NCBI GenBank assembly: GCA_019636845.1
Contig: JAHBWV010000001.1
Coordinates: 1,054,001-1,118,000 of the forward strand
Direction of reading: 5' to 3'
Source: Phycisphaeraceae bacterium
GTDB lineage: Bacteria > Planctomycetota > Phycisphaerae > Phycisphaerales > UBA1924
DNA: 64,000 nucleotides
The notes under the pieces are model-generated. The model did no database searches, had not been told where the DNA came from, and worked only from the letters and a program-made list of their open reading frames with translations. The position numbers were made by a program, and so were the translations under genes. How positions within the stretch are numbered: position 1 is the first letter of the stretch; each line of letters starts with the position of its first letter. Of the stretch, positions 7,813 to 17,125 are shown piece by piece.

Positions 7813-9609
7813 TCATCCTCTCGACTCTGTTTGCTGAAACTGATTCCACAGTGTCTGGTAGGCCTGTTCCATCACGCGGGCATGTCCGACCTCGTCGCGC
7901 AGCGAAGATCTCTCGATCGTTCCACGGAGCGAAGCGCGTAGAGTCGCCAGCTTCTTGTGATCATGCGCGAGCTTCTGAGCGATGCGCACATACTCCCTTG
8001 CGTCGCGTGCAATCCAGTTCTCGCGGCCGATAGCGGTCAGAATCGACGCCGAGACACGGGAGGCATGCACGTTGCCGCCGAGTGTGACGACGGGCACTCC
8101 CATCCACAGCGCTTCGCAGGTGGTTGTGGTGCCCGAGTATGGTGTAGTGTCCAGAGCGATGTGCACGAGTCGGTACCGCTGGAGATGCTCGACACTGGAA
8201 GTGGTCGGACCATGGATGTCGAGTCGCGCCGGTTCCAGTCCGCGTCTGCGAAACCGCTCGATGAGCAGGTCGCGGGCTGCGGGCTCATGCAATCCGACTC
8301 CCTTGACCATCAGAGAAGATGCTGGCACAGCCCTCAGCACGGCTGACCAGAGATCGATCGTCTCTTCGCTGATCTTTGCGGGGGAGTTGAATGATGCGAA
8401 CCGGATATGGTCTGACTCGTTCAGTGATTCATCCTGTGTCTCGGGTGGACACTCTTGAGGCGGGCGGTAGCACAAGAAGCAACGAGAGAGCCGCACAAGG
8501 GGTTCCACAGAGAGAGAGTCTGTGCCGGCCCCCGGCGGGTCTGTGATTGAATCAACGATTCTGGCATTCACCGTCTGCAGCCCGGTCGTGTTGCAGTAGC
8601 CGCAGTATGTCACCTGCACAGGCGCCGCTTGAATCGCAAGGACCGCTGCTCGGTGGTGAGCGGTCAATCCATTCAGGTCGATCAGGATGTCAACGCGGTT
8701 GTCGCGGATGCGCTTTGCAAGTGCCGCGTCATCGAGCGCGTGAACGTGGTGAAACTCATCGCACTTCGAGCGAAGACGCAGTGTGATGTCATCGACCTGA
8801 TGGTGAGTGTGGTACAGATTGACACGGAACCGCGACCGATCATGGCGTTCGATCAGATGTTCTACGAATGACGCGACTGAGTGGGATCGGAAGTCTGAAG
8901 ACATGTACCCGAGAACGATCGGACGATGATCCTTTGGGGTCGTCGGCGGGAGGGGTCCAAGCGAGCGCGATGCAGGTCCAGCAGCGGCCATCATGGCCGA
9001 ACCGAACCGCACATGGCTCTGGAAGACATCGGCCGGGTCGAGCCCAGACGGGTAGTTCATGATGAACGCTCGCGCCGACGCGAGCGCGAAGTCCTGAGAG
9101 CTTGAGGGGTCGTCGATGAATGGCAGCCGTATGGCCTCGTCAACTCGCCCCAGTTGCACGAGCAAGAACGCATAATTCGCGACGCATTCGTGCCTTGAAG
9201 GGTGTAGCGCAATCGCCTTTGCGAAGGTTTCCGCGGCTTCATGCTGTCGCCCGGTCTCCGAAAGGACGATACCAAGCGTGTTCAGAGCGCCAAAGCTCGA
9301 CTGGTCGATCGCGAGGGCCTTCCGCGCCGCTGCCTCAGCATCGCGGAGCCGTCCCGCTGCCGCACGGATGGACGCGAGCAACTGCAAAGCCGTTGCGGAA
9401 CGCGGAGCACCCGATGCCGCTCTCTCGGCGAAGAACTCTGCACGATCCAGCTTTCCGGTTGTCGCGAGCATCGATGCAAGGGCTTGGTCGAGCGAGGGAT
9501 CGCGCTGGCCACTCCTCAGGGCACGCTCCAGGAGTGCGATCGCTTCTGTCGGTTTGCCAGACGCGAGGAGTGCTGCTGTCTGCTTGAGGATGGCACGCGA
9601 GTCAGTCAT
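7813..9609 (-). CDS. TPR protein with O-GlcNAc transferase-like domain, paralogue
   Basis: 598 residues, built like the neighbour at 6028-7806. TPRs run to about residue 185, followed by a GT41 domain with GYMSSDFRSHSVASFVEHLI, VTYCGYCNTTGLQTVNARIV, FASFNSPAKISEETIDLWS and DTTPYSGTTTTCEALWMGVP. Its ATG overlaps the dxr stop (ATGA at 9606-9609), indicating translational coupling. The pair shares domain order but differs widely in sequence, which suggests an old duplication and possibly different targets. The sugar donor and substrates cannot be read from the sequence. Confidence 0.85.
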   Translation of the reverse strand: MTDSRAILKQTAALLASGKPTEAIALLERALRSGQRDPSLDQALASMLATTGKLDRAEFFAERAASGAPRSATALQLLASIRAAAGRLRDAEAAARKALAIDQSSFGALNTLGIVLSETGRQHEAAETFAKAIALHPSRHECVANYAFLLVQLGRVDEAIRLPFIDDPSSSQDFALASARAFIMNYPSGLDPADVFQSHVRFGSAMMAAAGPASRSLGPLPPTTPKDHRPIVLGYMSSDFRSHSVASFVEHLIERHDRSRFRVNLYHTHHQVDDITLRLRSKCDEFHHVHALDDAALAKRIRDNRVDILIDLNGLTAHHRAAVLAIQAAPVQVTYCGYCNTTGLQTVNARIVDSITDPPGAGTDSLSVEPLVRLSRCFLCYRPPQECPPETQDESLNESDHIRFASFNSPAKISEETIDLWSAVLRAVPASSLMVKGVGLHEPAARDLLIERFRRRGLEPARLDIHGPTTSSVEHLQRYRLVHIALDTTPYSGTTTTCEALWMGVPVVTLGGNVHASRVSASILTAIGRENWIARDAREYVRIAQKLAHDHKKLATLRASLRGTIERSSLRDEVGHARVMEQAYQTLWNQFQQTESRG

Positions 9610-10916
9610 TCTGAACCTGTGGTCTGATGCGAATCGCCTGCACGCGTCGCCTCCACACCTCTTCGTTCGGCTTCGATTCTCGTCTGGACATATCGGCGCG
9701 CCTCACGATCCGCATCCAGGACATCGGCCAAGTCGCGCAAGTGATTGGTGGGTATGTTGTGCATGGCATCAGCGACAAGAAGCGAGATATCTCCGAATCT
9801 GATCCTTCGCTCAAGAAATGCCGCGACCGCGACCTCATTCGCCGCGTTCATGACTGCGCCGGTGGAGCCGCCCCGATCGATCGCTTCGAAAGCCAGAGCC
9901 AGCGCGGGGAACCTCTCGTTGTCCGGCTGCTCAAACTCAAGCGAACGCATCTTTGCAAGATCCAGACGCCTCGCTGATGCCTCTACACGTTGCGGAAACG
10001 AGATCGCCTGCTGGATAGGCAGGCGCATGTCCGGCGCAGCGAGCTGCGCGACGACCGAACCGTCCTGCAGCTCTGCGATGGCATGAACGATCGACTGGGG
10101 ATGGATGATCGCCCCAAGCTTGCTCGCGGGGATACCGAAAAGCCAATGGGCCTCGATCAGTTCCAGTGCTTTGTTCATGAGCGACGCACAATCGATCGTG
10201 ACCTTTGTGCCCATGCTCCACGTTGGGTGCCTCAACGCCATTTCGGGTGTCGCGTTCTGCATGTCGGACAACGACATGGTGCGGAACGGGCCGCCGGACG
10301 CGGTCAGGAGCACCTTGGTCACTGTCTCGGGAAAGGCAGTGGGTGGACATGTGCCTGTTCCAAGAAAGGGAGACAGGCATAGCCAGAGCGCGGCGTGTTC
10401 GCTATCGACAGGAAGCAGACGAGAGCCGCTTCTCGCTGCTTCTGGTTTGACGATCGCACCGGCCGCAACAAGCGTCTCCTTGTTCGCGAGAGCGATATCC
10501 CGTCCCAAACGCACGGCCTTGAGTGTCGCAGGAAGGCCGGCCACGCCCACAACTGCCGCCACCACGAGGTCGCATTCAACCTCATCCACAAGCACCTCTG
10601 CGGCATCGTCGCCAACACGAGTGCGAATGTCCGGCATCAGTGCCGACACATCCTCGGCATGCCGAGGATCGGCCAGCGCGACGTCTCGCACTCCAAAGCG
10701 CACGGCCTGTTCCACCAGCAGTTTCGCGTTGCTGCCCGAGGCAAGCCCGACGACACGATACCTCGGGATGTCCGCACCATTGTCATGCAGTCGGTTCAGA
10801 TGCTCGATGACTTCGAGTGTCTGAGTGCCGATCGAGCCCGTGGAACCGAGTATCAGAACGCGGCGATCGCCCCTCTGGCTTGAAGTCGTCATGTGGCGGG
10901 GTAATGGCTGAGACAT
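9606..10916 (-). CDS. dxr: 1-deoxy-D-xylulose 5-phosphate reductoisomerase
   Basis: 436 residues. DXR converts DOXP to 2-C-methyl-D-erythritol 4-phosphate with NADPH, the committed step of the MEP isoprenoid pathway, in the cytoplasm. Visible hallmarks are the N-terminal NADPH-binding loop LGSTGSIGTQTLEVI, ANKETLVAAG, LPVDSEHAALW, and the GTKVTIDCASLMNKALELIEAHWLF block. The length is slightly above the usual 390-400 because of an N-terminal extension and a C-terminal tail of about 30 residues rich in Arg/Glu. It starts 9 bp after the rne stop and overlaps the next gene by 4 bp, so it lies in a tight operon. Confidence 0.95.
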   Translation of the reverse strand: MSQPLPRHMTTSSQRGDRRVLILGSTGSIGTQTLEVIEHLNRLHDNGADIPRYRVVGLASGSNAKLLVEQAVRFGVRDVALADPRHAEDVSALMPDIRTRVGDDAAEVLVDEVECDLVVAAVVGVAGLPATLKAVRLGRDIALANKETLVAAGAIVKPEAARSGSRLLPVDSEHAALWLCLSPFLGTGTCPPTAFPETVTKVLLTASGGPFRTMSLSDMQNATPEMALRHPTWSMGTKVTIDCASLMNKALELIEAHWLFGIPASKLGAIIHPQSIVHAIAELQDGSVVAQLAAPDMRLPIQQAISFPQRVEASARRLDLAKMRSLEFEQPDNERFPALALAFEAIDRGGSTGAVMNAANEVAVAAFLERRIRFGDISLLVADAMHNIPTNHLRDLADVLDADREARRYVQTRIEAERRGVEATRAGDSHQTTGSE

Positions 10917-10925
10917 CGTCTGCGC

Positions 10926-13421
10926 TCACTCAGGCCCCATCGCTCGCTTCTCGCTTGGCGAAAGCTTGCGACGCGTTGCATACAGGGTGCGTGGAAGACC
11001 CTCTTTTTTCATTGCCGGTGCCGATGGCTTGGGTTCATCGGCGTTGCTGCTCGGTCTTGGGACAGATTGCTGCACGGGCTGGGGCTCGGGTGATGCGGCT
11101 TGGGGGCCGGGTGTCACGCCGTCGCGCTCGCCGTTCTGGCGACCTCGGCCTCGACCGCCGCGCCTGCGTTTGCGCCTGCGTTGTCCACCGGTACCTGTGC
11201 TCTGTGTGGGCAAGCCATTCTCGTCAGAGGGTGAATCGTTGGAGTGGGATGCCTCATCAGGACTGCGGGATTGGGCACCCTCTGTACGCGAACGACGTGG
11301 TGTATTCGACCGGCTTTCGACGTTCTCGTCGGATCCAGTCGTTGCATGGTCAGTATGCGTCTCTGGTCCGTGCTGCGAGCCCTCCGTGCTCCGACCCCGT
11401 CCGCCACGTCGGCGCCTGCGGCGACGCTTCCGCGTGGCTCCTTCCGTCCCGGGCTGCCGATCCTCTCCAAGGTCGTTCGCCTGGGCATGTGGATCCTCGC
11501 CTTCCTGTGAAGGCGTGTGGTCGGAGTTGTCAGCATGATCAGAAGCATCCGGGCGATCGCTGCGAGAGAGATCGAGCGAGGGTTGAACCGGCTGCTGCGG
11601 GCGTGTGGATTCGTCCGCTTGGCGTCCGCGATCGCGCCCGCCTCTTCTACGCCGTCTCTTGCCGCGCTTCCCTGCTAGTCCTTGGTCGCCAGTGGGTTCA
11701 TTCTCTGCTCCTTCGGATGGAGCCAGAGCGGAACCCGGTCCTTCGAGTTCCAACGCAGTGGGCTCGTAGTCGGGCTCGGACGGTTCGTTGCTCGTTTCGT
11801 CCTCTTCGTCCCAGATGTCGACTTCACCGACTAAGGGTGACTCATCGAGCCAGTCCTGGATATCCGGGTTCTTCTTCGCGTGCTGGAGCTTGGCGGCCTC
11901 GACGTCGGCTCCATTCGCGTCATATGCATAGAACGTGACGCGATCGAGCGGAACGGCTTCGCTGACCCGCACTTCGACAATCTTCCCGCTTGTGCGTTCA
12001 ACCCGCGAGAGTGCTCGCCTCCGAGCAGAGAGGAGTTCTCCAGCGACGCGGGGGCTCACGACCATCTCGATCTTCGCAATGCTCTCGTGATCGAGCATTG
12101 CCGCAAGCTCTCGAAGCGCATCCGCAGCGACCGAGCCCGGACGCTGGATCAGGCCCCTTCCGTGGCACGTCGGACAATCAGCGAAATGCTGGCTCTCGTG
12201 GCTCGCTCGGTTCCGCTGCCGAGTCATCTCCAGAATGCCGAACGCGCTGATCTGGAGCACCGTGGTTCGAGCGCGATCTCGCTTGAGTCGGTCCTTGAAT
12301 CGCTGCTCGATATCGCGTCGTCTTTTCAGATCACGCATGTCGATCAGATCGTTGATGATGAGGCCACCCACATCCCGCAGACGAATCTGCCGGCATATCT
12401 CCTCGATCGCCTCGAGATTCGCTCTGTAGGCATTGGTCTCTGCGTCGCGTGCGTCACGCATGCGGCCGGAATTCACATCGATCGCGACGAGGGCCTCTGT
12501 CTCATCGATGACAAGTCGCCCGCCAGAGGGGAGCGGCACCTCGCGAGAGTGCATCATCGCGATCTGCTGCTCGATCCCGAAGGCGTGATAGATGGGCGTC
12601 TTTCCCGCGTATCGCTTGAGCTTTGCGCCTCCGCGCGGCGCGACGATCTTCAGGAACTGGCTGGCACGTTTGAGCGCGAGCTCGTTGTCAATGATCACCT
12701 CTGACATCTCGGTAGAGTGCAGATCGCGAAGGCATCGGACGAGAAGGTCGCTCTCAGAGTAGAGCAGACGCGGGCGATTGCCCGAGCCGCGTCGGCGCTC
12801 CATGTCCTTCCAGAGGCGGGCAAGATACGCAAGGTCTCGCTTCAACTCTGCCTTGGTTCGTTCCATTCCCGCCGTGCGAACGATGAAGCCGAAGCCCTCC
12901 GGCAGTTCGAGTTGATCGAGGATCTCGCGCATCTTCACGCGTTTCTCCTCGTCCTCGACTTTCCTGGAGACGCCCACCTTGTCCATCTGAGGCATCATCA
13001 CGAGGAATCGCCCCGGGATGGAGAGGTACGAGGTCAGGGTCGGCCCTTTCGTGCCGACACCCTCTTTGATCACCTGGACAGCGATCTCCATGCCCTTCTT
13101 CAGGGCCGCCTGGATCGGCGGGCGTTCGCGTCGCGGGGTCTTCTTCCCGACACGCTCGGTTGTGTCCCCATCCTCGCCCGGGAAGTATCTCGGATGAAGA
13201 TCCGAGACATGCAGGAAGCCGTTCTCCCCGACGCCGAAGTCCACGAACGCGGCTTGGATCGCCGGCTCGACGTTGGTCACACGACCGACGTAGATGTTCC
13301 CGACACGGCTGACAGCGCTCATCCGCTCTGCGTAAAACTCCTCCAGCTTGCCGTCCTCAACGATCGCGACGCGGCATTCTTCGCCCGGCACGTAGTTGAT
13401 CAGCATTCTCGATTCAGGCAT
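10926..13421 (-). CDS. rne: Ribonuclease E/G family endoribonuclease
   Basis: 831 residues. An S1-type RNA-binding domain lies near residues 35-115 (GNIYVGRVTNVEPAIQAAFV...GFLHVSDL). The 5'-sensor and catalytic DNase-I-like region retains the metal-binding aspartates in LVAIDVNSG and LIINDLIDM. The Zn-link CPTCHGRG is near residue 425. The C-terminal about 270 residues are Arg/Gly/Ser/Asp-rich and disordered-looking, with several RRRRGGRGRG-type patches, like the RNA-binding and degradosome-scaffold tails of RNase E. The role is mRNA turnover and rRNA/tRNA processing. An alternative start is the Met at residue 6. It heads the rne-dxr-GT41 operon and has a 380-bp upstream leader region. Confidence 0.92.
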   Translation of the reverse strand: MPESRMLINYVPGEECRVAIVEDGKLEEFYAERMSAVSRVGNIYVGRVTNVEPAIQAAFVDFGVGENGFLHVSDLHPRYFPGEDGDTTERVGKKTPRRERPPIQAALKKGMEIAVQVIKEGVGTKGPTLTSYLSIPGRFLVMMPQMDKVGVSRKVEDEEKRVKMREILDQLELPEGFGFIVRTAGMERTKAELKRDLAYLARLWKDMERRRGSGNRPRLLYSESDLLVRCLRDLHSTEMSEVIIDNELALKRASQFLKIVAPRGGAKLKRYAGKTPIYHAFGIEQQIAMMHSREVPLPSGGRLVIDETEALVAIDVNSGRMRDARDAETNAYRANLEAIEEICRQIRLRDVGGLIINDLIDMRDLKRRRDIEQRFKDRLKRDRARTTVLQISAFGILEMTRQRNRASHESQHFADCPTCHGRGLIQRPGSVAADALRELAAMLDHESIAKIEMVVSPRVAGELLSARRRALSRVERTSGKIVEVRVSEAVPLDRVTFYAYDANGADVEAAKLQHAKKNPDIQDWLDESPLVGEVDIWDEEDETSNEPSEPDYEPTALELEGPGSALAPSEGAENEPTGDQGLAGKRGKRRRRRGGRDRGRQADESTRPQQPVQPSLDLSRSDRPDASDHADNSDHTPSQEGEDPHAQANDLGEDRQPGTEGATRKRRRRRRRGGRGRSTEGSQHGPETHTDHATTGSDENVESRSNTPRRSRTEGAQSRSPDEASHSNDSPSDENGLPTQSTGTGGQRRRKRRRGGRGRGRQNGERDGVTPGPQAASPEPQPVQQSVPRPSSNADEPKPSAPAMKKEGLPRTLYATRRKLSPSEKRAMGPE

Positions 13422-13802
13422 CCGTTCACCATTCCTTTGGCGAGCGGCGCGCCGTCCACTTCATGACGGACCAACGCGAGCGCTCCCGGCGGCATCGTGC
13501 CGCGCGCTAGGGAGTTGCTCGTCGATCTGACCTGTTCGGGACATCGCGCCTTCGCTCGCACGTTGTGCGGCGGGCGCCATCTCGCGGAGGATCCATCAAG
13601 CAGCGCGGCCGCACGCGTGTGCGTTCCGGTGGAGCGTTGCGAGCGACGGGAGAAGTCCTCACGATCGCGTCTGCGCCAACCGGGCTTTCCAGCCGCTCGG
13701 AGCGTTCCAACTCGGTGAGAGCCGGTCGCGAGCGACGGGTGTCTGCTCGACAGGTCCGACACGCTTGGCGCCGAGACCGTGTGTTCTTTCCTTCGGCGAC
13801 GG
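13422..13802 (-). other. Long rne upstream/leader region
   Basis: 381 bp with no credible gene. It contains a hairpin GCGGCA-TCG-TGCCGC (13489-13503) nested in CTCCC/GGGAG (13483-13487 and 13510-13514), about 70-90 nt before the rne start. A 12-bp direct repeat GCGAGCGACGGG occurs at 13639-13650 and 13728-13739. In Enterobacteria a long structured rne leader mediates autoregulation; a similar role here is inference. The 3' end of ptsI lies directly upstream. Confidence 0.45.
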
Positions 13803-15680
13803 TCAGATCGGGTCTCTACCCGAGCCTGGATCCGCGTCATCGACGGAACGCCCGTCGAAGGCCTCTGGGACAATCTTTCGAGCCCTGTCGCGGAGGTACG
13901 CCGCGACCTGGACATCGGAATCGAACGAAAAGGCCTTTCTGGCCAGGCGTTCGCATTGGGTAAGTGAGACGCCGCGTATCAGCCTCTTCAGAGGTGCGAT
14001 CGCGGGTGCTGAGACCGAGAGCGTACGCAATCCCATGCCGATGAGCAAAAGGGCGATCTCGGGGTCGCCTCCGGCCTCTCCACAGAGAGAGACGTCGATC
14101 TCGTGACGACGTGCGGCACGGATGGTGTCCCGGACGAGACGGAGCACCGCCGGATTGAGGGGGTTGTACATCCCCGCGACCCGCTCATTGGTCCGATCGA
14201 CTGCAAGTGTGTACTGGATGAGGTCATTCGTCCCGATTGAGAAGAAATCAACCTCCCGGGCGAAGGTATCGGCCATCAGTGCTGCAGCGGGCACCTCGAC
14301 CATCATGCCCAACTTCAGGTTGCGGTCAAAGGGGATACCCTCTTCCTCGAGATCCTCCATGACATCGTGAACGATCAGTTTGGCATGTCGCAGCTCGTTT
14401 GTCGTCGTGATGAGGGGGAACATGACCTTGATAGGTCCGAGTGCTGATGCTCGAAGGATCGCTCGGAGCTGCGTCTTGAACATCGGAATCGAGCGCAGGC
14501 AGTAGCGGATGGAACGGAGGCCGAGAAACGGGTTCCGCTCAGGTACTTCTGTGCGTTCCTGCGTGTACTTGTCCGCTCCGAGGTCCACTGTTCTGATGAC
14601 AAGCGGCTTTCCGTCCAGCAGTGTCACACAGCGCTCGTACGCCGCGAAGTGGTCGTCCTCGGTGGGCTCTTTCGCGCTTGCGAGATAGAGAAACTCGGTT
14701 CGATACAGGCCGACACCCTCGCCACCCTCATCGAGGAGTGAGGGTATTTCCTGCGGAAATTCGATGTTCCCCAGGACTTGGACCGGCACCTTGTCGAGCG
14801 TGTAGGCGGGGAGTCGGGCGTCCTCGCCGACAGTGACTCGTGCACGCTGGCGCTTCTTGATGGCTGCCTTGTAGTCGTCGAGAGTCTCTTCGTTTGGCTC
14901 GAGGATCACAACGCCTCGGTCGCCGTCGATGATGATCGACGAAGCGTCCATGGCGAGTCGTGTTAATGTTTGGCACCCGACCACAGCCGGTATGCCCAGG
15001 GCTCGCGCGACGATCGCGGTGTGGCTGGTCTTGCCGCCGAGGTCGGTCGCGAAAGCCAGTACTCGAGAGCGGTCGAACGAAATGGCCTGAGTCGGCGTGA
15101 GATCGCGAGCGATGACAACCGTCCCCTGGGGCACCTGCGCCAGTTGGCAACGCCGCTCGCCGGTGAGATGCGTCAATATCCTTTCCTGAAGGTCTTCAAG
15201 ATCGTTGACCTTGGATCTGAAAGCCGTGTCGGGCATTCGAGCGAACCGTTCTGACCACTCACCGAGAACGCGGCTGACGGCGTGCTCCGCAGACACACAC
15301 TCGGACGAGATCATCGCGCGTATAGGTCCGATAAGCGACTTGTCCCCAAGCATTCCTTGGTGAAAGAGAAAGACCTTGGCAGCGTCCACACCCATGACCG
15401 TCTCGGCATCTTTAAAGACGGTGGCGAGCTCCTCGCGAGACTTTCGCAGCGCAAGATCGAGCCGAGACAGTTCTGTGTCAACAGCGTCTCGGTGAACATG
15501 ATGCCGTCCGATGTGTCTGGCGTCGGCATCGAGGACGAATATTCGTCCGATGACGATGCCCTGCGATACCGCGATGCCCTTGAGAACTTCCATCCGTGGT
15601 GTGTGCTCCGGGCCGGCCGGCACGGCAGGCTTGACCTCGACCTGCGAATCTGAATGGTAGCTGAGGGTCTTCGGGTCCAT
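13803..15680 (-). CDS. ptsI: Phosphoenolpyruvate-protein phosphotransferase (PTS enzyme I)
   Basis: About 625 residues from the ATG chosen here. EI autophosphorylates with PEP on a histidine and passes the phosphate to HPr. Visible features: the N-terminal start of the fold (MEVLKGIAVSQGIVIGRIFV), the phospho-His loop GGKTSHTAIVARALGIPAVVG, and the PEP-binding TIM barrel with GLYRTEFLYLA, PLVIRTVDLGADK, MMVEVPAAALMAD, FFSIGTNDLIQYTLAVDR and SLCGEAGGDPE (active-site Cys). A longer GTG start at 15722 exists but overlaps the rho -35 element; the Met at 15593 matches the usual family start. No ptsH or sugar permease is nearby, so it may feed a regulatory PTS. Confidence 0.92.
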   Translation of the reverse strand: MDPKTLSYHSDSQVEVKPAVPAGPEHTPRMEVLKGIAVSQGIVIGRIFVLDADARHIGRHHVHRDAVDTELSRLDLALRKSREELATVFKDAETVMGVDAAKVFLFHQGMLGDKSLIGPIRAMISSECVSAEHAVSRVLGEWSERFARMPDTAFRSKVNDLEDLQERILTHLTGERRCQLAQVPQGTVVIARDLTPTQAISFDRSRVLAFATDLGGKTSHTAIVARALGIPAVVGCQTLTRLAMDASSIIIDGDRGVVILEPNEETLDDYKAAIKKRQRARVTVGEDARLPAYTLDKVPVQVLGNIEFPQEIPSLLDEGGEGVGLYRTEFLYLASAKEPTEDDHFAAYERCVTLLDGKPLVIRTVDLGADKYTQERTEVPERNPFLGLRSIRYCLRSIPMFKTQLRAILRASALGPIKVMFPLITTTNELRHAKLIVHDVMEDLEEEGIPFDRNLKLGMMVEVPAAALMADTFAREVDFFSIGTNDLIQYTLAVDRTNERVAGMYNPLNPAVLRLVRDTIRAARRHEIDVSLCGEAGGDPEIALLLIGMGLRTLSVSAPAIAPLKRLIRGVSLTQCERLARKAFSFDSDVQVAAYLRDRARKIVPEAFDGRSVDDADPGSGRDPI

Positions 15681-15729
15681 GGTTACCTGCTCGGGGGCAT
15701 GATACTGGGTTCGGAGGCACACCGCAGAC

Positions 15730-15759
15730 TTGACAACACCCTACCGGGTTGCGGATACT
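15730..15759 (+). promoter_or_regulatory. Sigma70-type promoter of rho
   Basis: A perfect -35 TTGACA (15730-15735) and a GATACT -10 (15754-15759) are separated by 18 bp. This puts the start of transcription near 15766 and leaves a leader of about 115 nt before the chosen rho ATG at 15881. It rules out the far-upstream TTG start of the frame and lies just outside the ptsI coding region. Confidence 0.7.
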
Positions 15760-15880
15760 CCTTACGCTTGTTGGGAGTGCGTCAGTTCGGACGTATTCCC
15801 TCGGGCAGGCAGTCGCCGCCCGCCTCCCATGTTCGATCACCTCGGTCTGGGCCTCAATGGTCCAGCGGATCGTTCCACGC

Positions 15881-17071
15881 ATGGAAACTGTGACCGGTAT
15901 CCTCGACGTCCCGAAGAGTGGCGATGGCAGGTTGCGTCAGCAGACTGACTTCGGACCAGTAGAGGCGCCGGGAGACCCGATAGTCCCACTTTCGATCATC
16001 GAGCGGCTCAAGCTGCGCCCGGGGCTTCGCGTCACTGCAGATGTCGAGCTGACACGCTCGAAACGCCGCAGGGGCAGGCCGGGTCCTCGCCCGTTGCGGG
16101 CGATGGTACAGAGTGTCGTATCGGTCGAAGGGGGAGCACCCGACTCGCTCGTATCCTCGAAACCGTTTGAGGAACTCACCTCGATCGATCCGCAGCCGCG
16201 CTTGACACTTGAGTATCCGGGTTGTCCGGCCTCGTGCCGCCTGATCGACCTTTTCTGTCCGATTGGTAGGGGGCAGCGGGGACTGATTGTCTCGCCGCCT
16301 AAAGCGGGCAAGACAACACTCTTGAAGGACATCTCCATCGCTGTGCTCAGGAATCATCCGGATGTGGATCTCATCGTTCTGTTGGTGGATGAGCGCCCCG
16401 AAGAAGTCACCGACTTTCGACGCACCTTCGCCTCGATTGCCGGCGTAGACCCCGCACGCGCTTCGGTGCTCGCTTCGAGCAACGACCACGATATCTCCCG
16501 GCACATCAGCATCAGTCTGTTCTGCATGGAGCGGTGCCGCAGGATGGTGGAGGCCGGCAGGCATGTCGTCGTCGTCATGGACTCGCTGACCCGGCTGGCC
16601 AGATCATTCAACAGGTCGAGCAGGTACGCATCCAGCGGCAGGACAATGTCAGGCGGCATTGACTCAAAGGCACTCGAGCTTCCCAAGCAGATCTTCGGTT
16701 CCGCAAGGAACACCGAGGAGGCAGGGTCATTGACGATTCTCGCATCGTGCCTGATCGACACCGGCTCCCAAGGTGACCAGGTGATCTTCGAGGAGTTCAA
16801 GGGCACCGGGAACATGGAGCTCATCCTCGACCGAAAGATCGCCGAGAGGCGCCTCTTCCCAGCGATCAATCTGGCGGCAAGCGGTACGAGGAAAGAACAT
16901 CTGCTCACGCCTGAGAACGAGCTCAAGACGATGACCGCACTGCGTCGTCGCATGCTGTCGATGCCCCCCCATGTCCAGGTCGAGCAGCTTCTGGCCGCAC
17001 TCAAACGCTTCCCGACAAACGAGTCGCTGGCGAGCGGTGCTGGAGGCGGTTCCGGGTCGTCCAGCGATTAA
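15881..17071 (+). CDS. rho: Transcription termination factor Rho
   Basis: 396 residues from ATG 15881. Rho is the hexameric RNA helicase that ends transcription. An RNA-binding OB-like region (VTGILDVPKSGDGRLR...LRPGLRVTADVEL) is followed by the ATPase core: Walker A PPKAGKTTLLKDI, Walker B VDLIVLLVDERPEEVTDF, the Q-loop region VMDSLTRLARSFN, and the R-loop region SGGIDSKALELPKQIFGSARN. It is a little shorter than the 419-residue E. coli protein, lacking much of the N-terminal helical part, and its RNA-binding half is divergent. A TTG start at 15749 is unlikely because the promoter would lie over it. A further ATG at 15857 is possible. Confidence 0.93.
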   Translation: METVTGILDVPKSGDGRLRQQTDFGPVEAPGDPIVPLSIIERLKLRPGLRVTADVELTRSKRRRGRPGPRPLRAMVQSVVSVEGGAPDSLVSSKPFEELTSIDPQPRLTLEYPGCPASCRLIDLFCPIGRGQRGLIVSPPKAGKTTLLKDISIAVLRNHPDVDLIVLLVDERPEEVTDFRRTFASIAGVDPARASVLASSNDHDISRHISISLFCMERCRRMVEAGRHVVVVMDSLTRLARSFNRSSRYASSGRTMSGGIDSKALELPKQIFGSARNTEEAGSLTILASCLIDTGSQGDQVIFEEFKGTGNMELILDRKIAERRLFPAINLAASGTRKEHLLTPENELKTMTALRRRMLSMPPHVQVEQLLAALKRFPTNESLASGAGGGSGSSSD

Positions 17072-17125
17072 CTTTGTGCGCAGATCGCATGGGGATCGGC
17101 GCGTCGTGACGTTAGAGTGTCAAGC

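Noticed and set aside
13400..13915. 171-residue minus-strand frame spanning the rne-ptsI gap
   Set aside because: It is Arg/Ser-rich, overlaps both flanking genes in other frames, and resembles no known protein. High GC makes such frames common.
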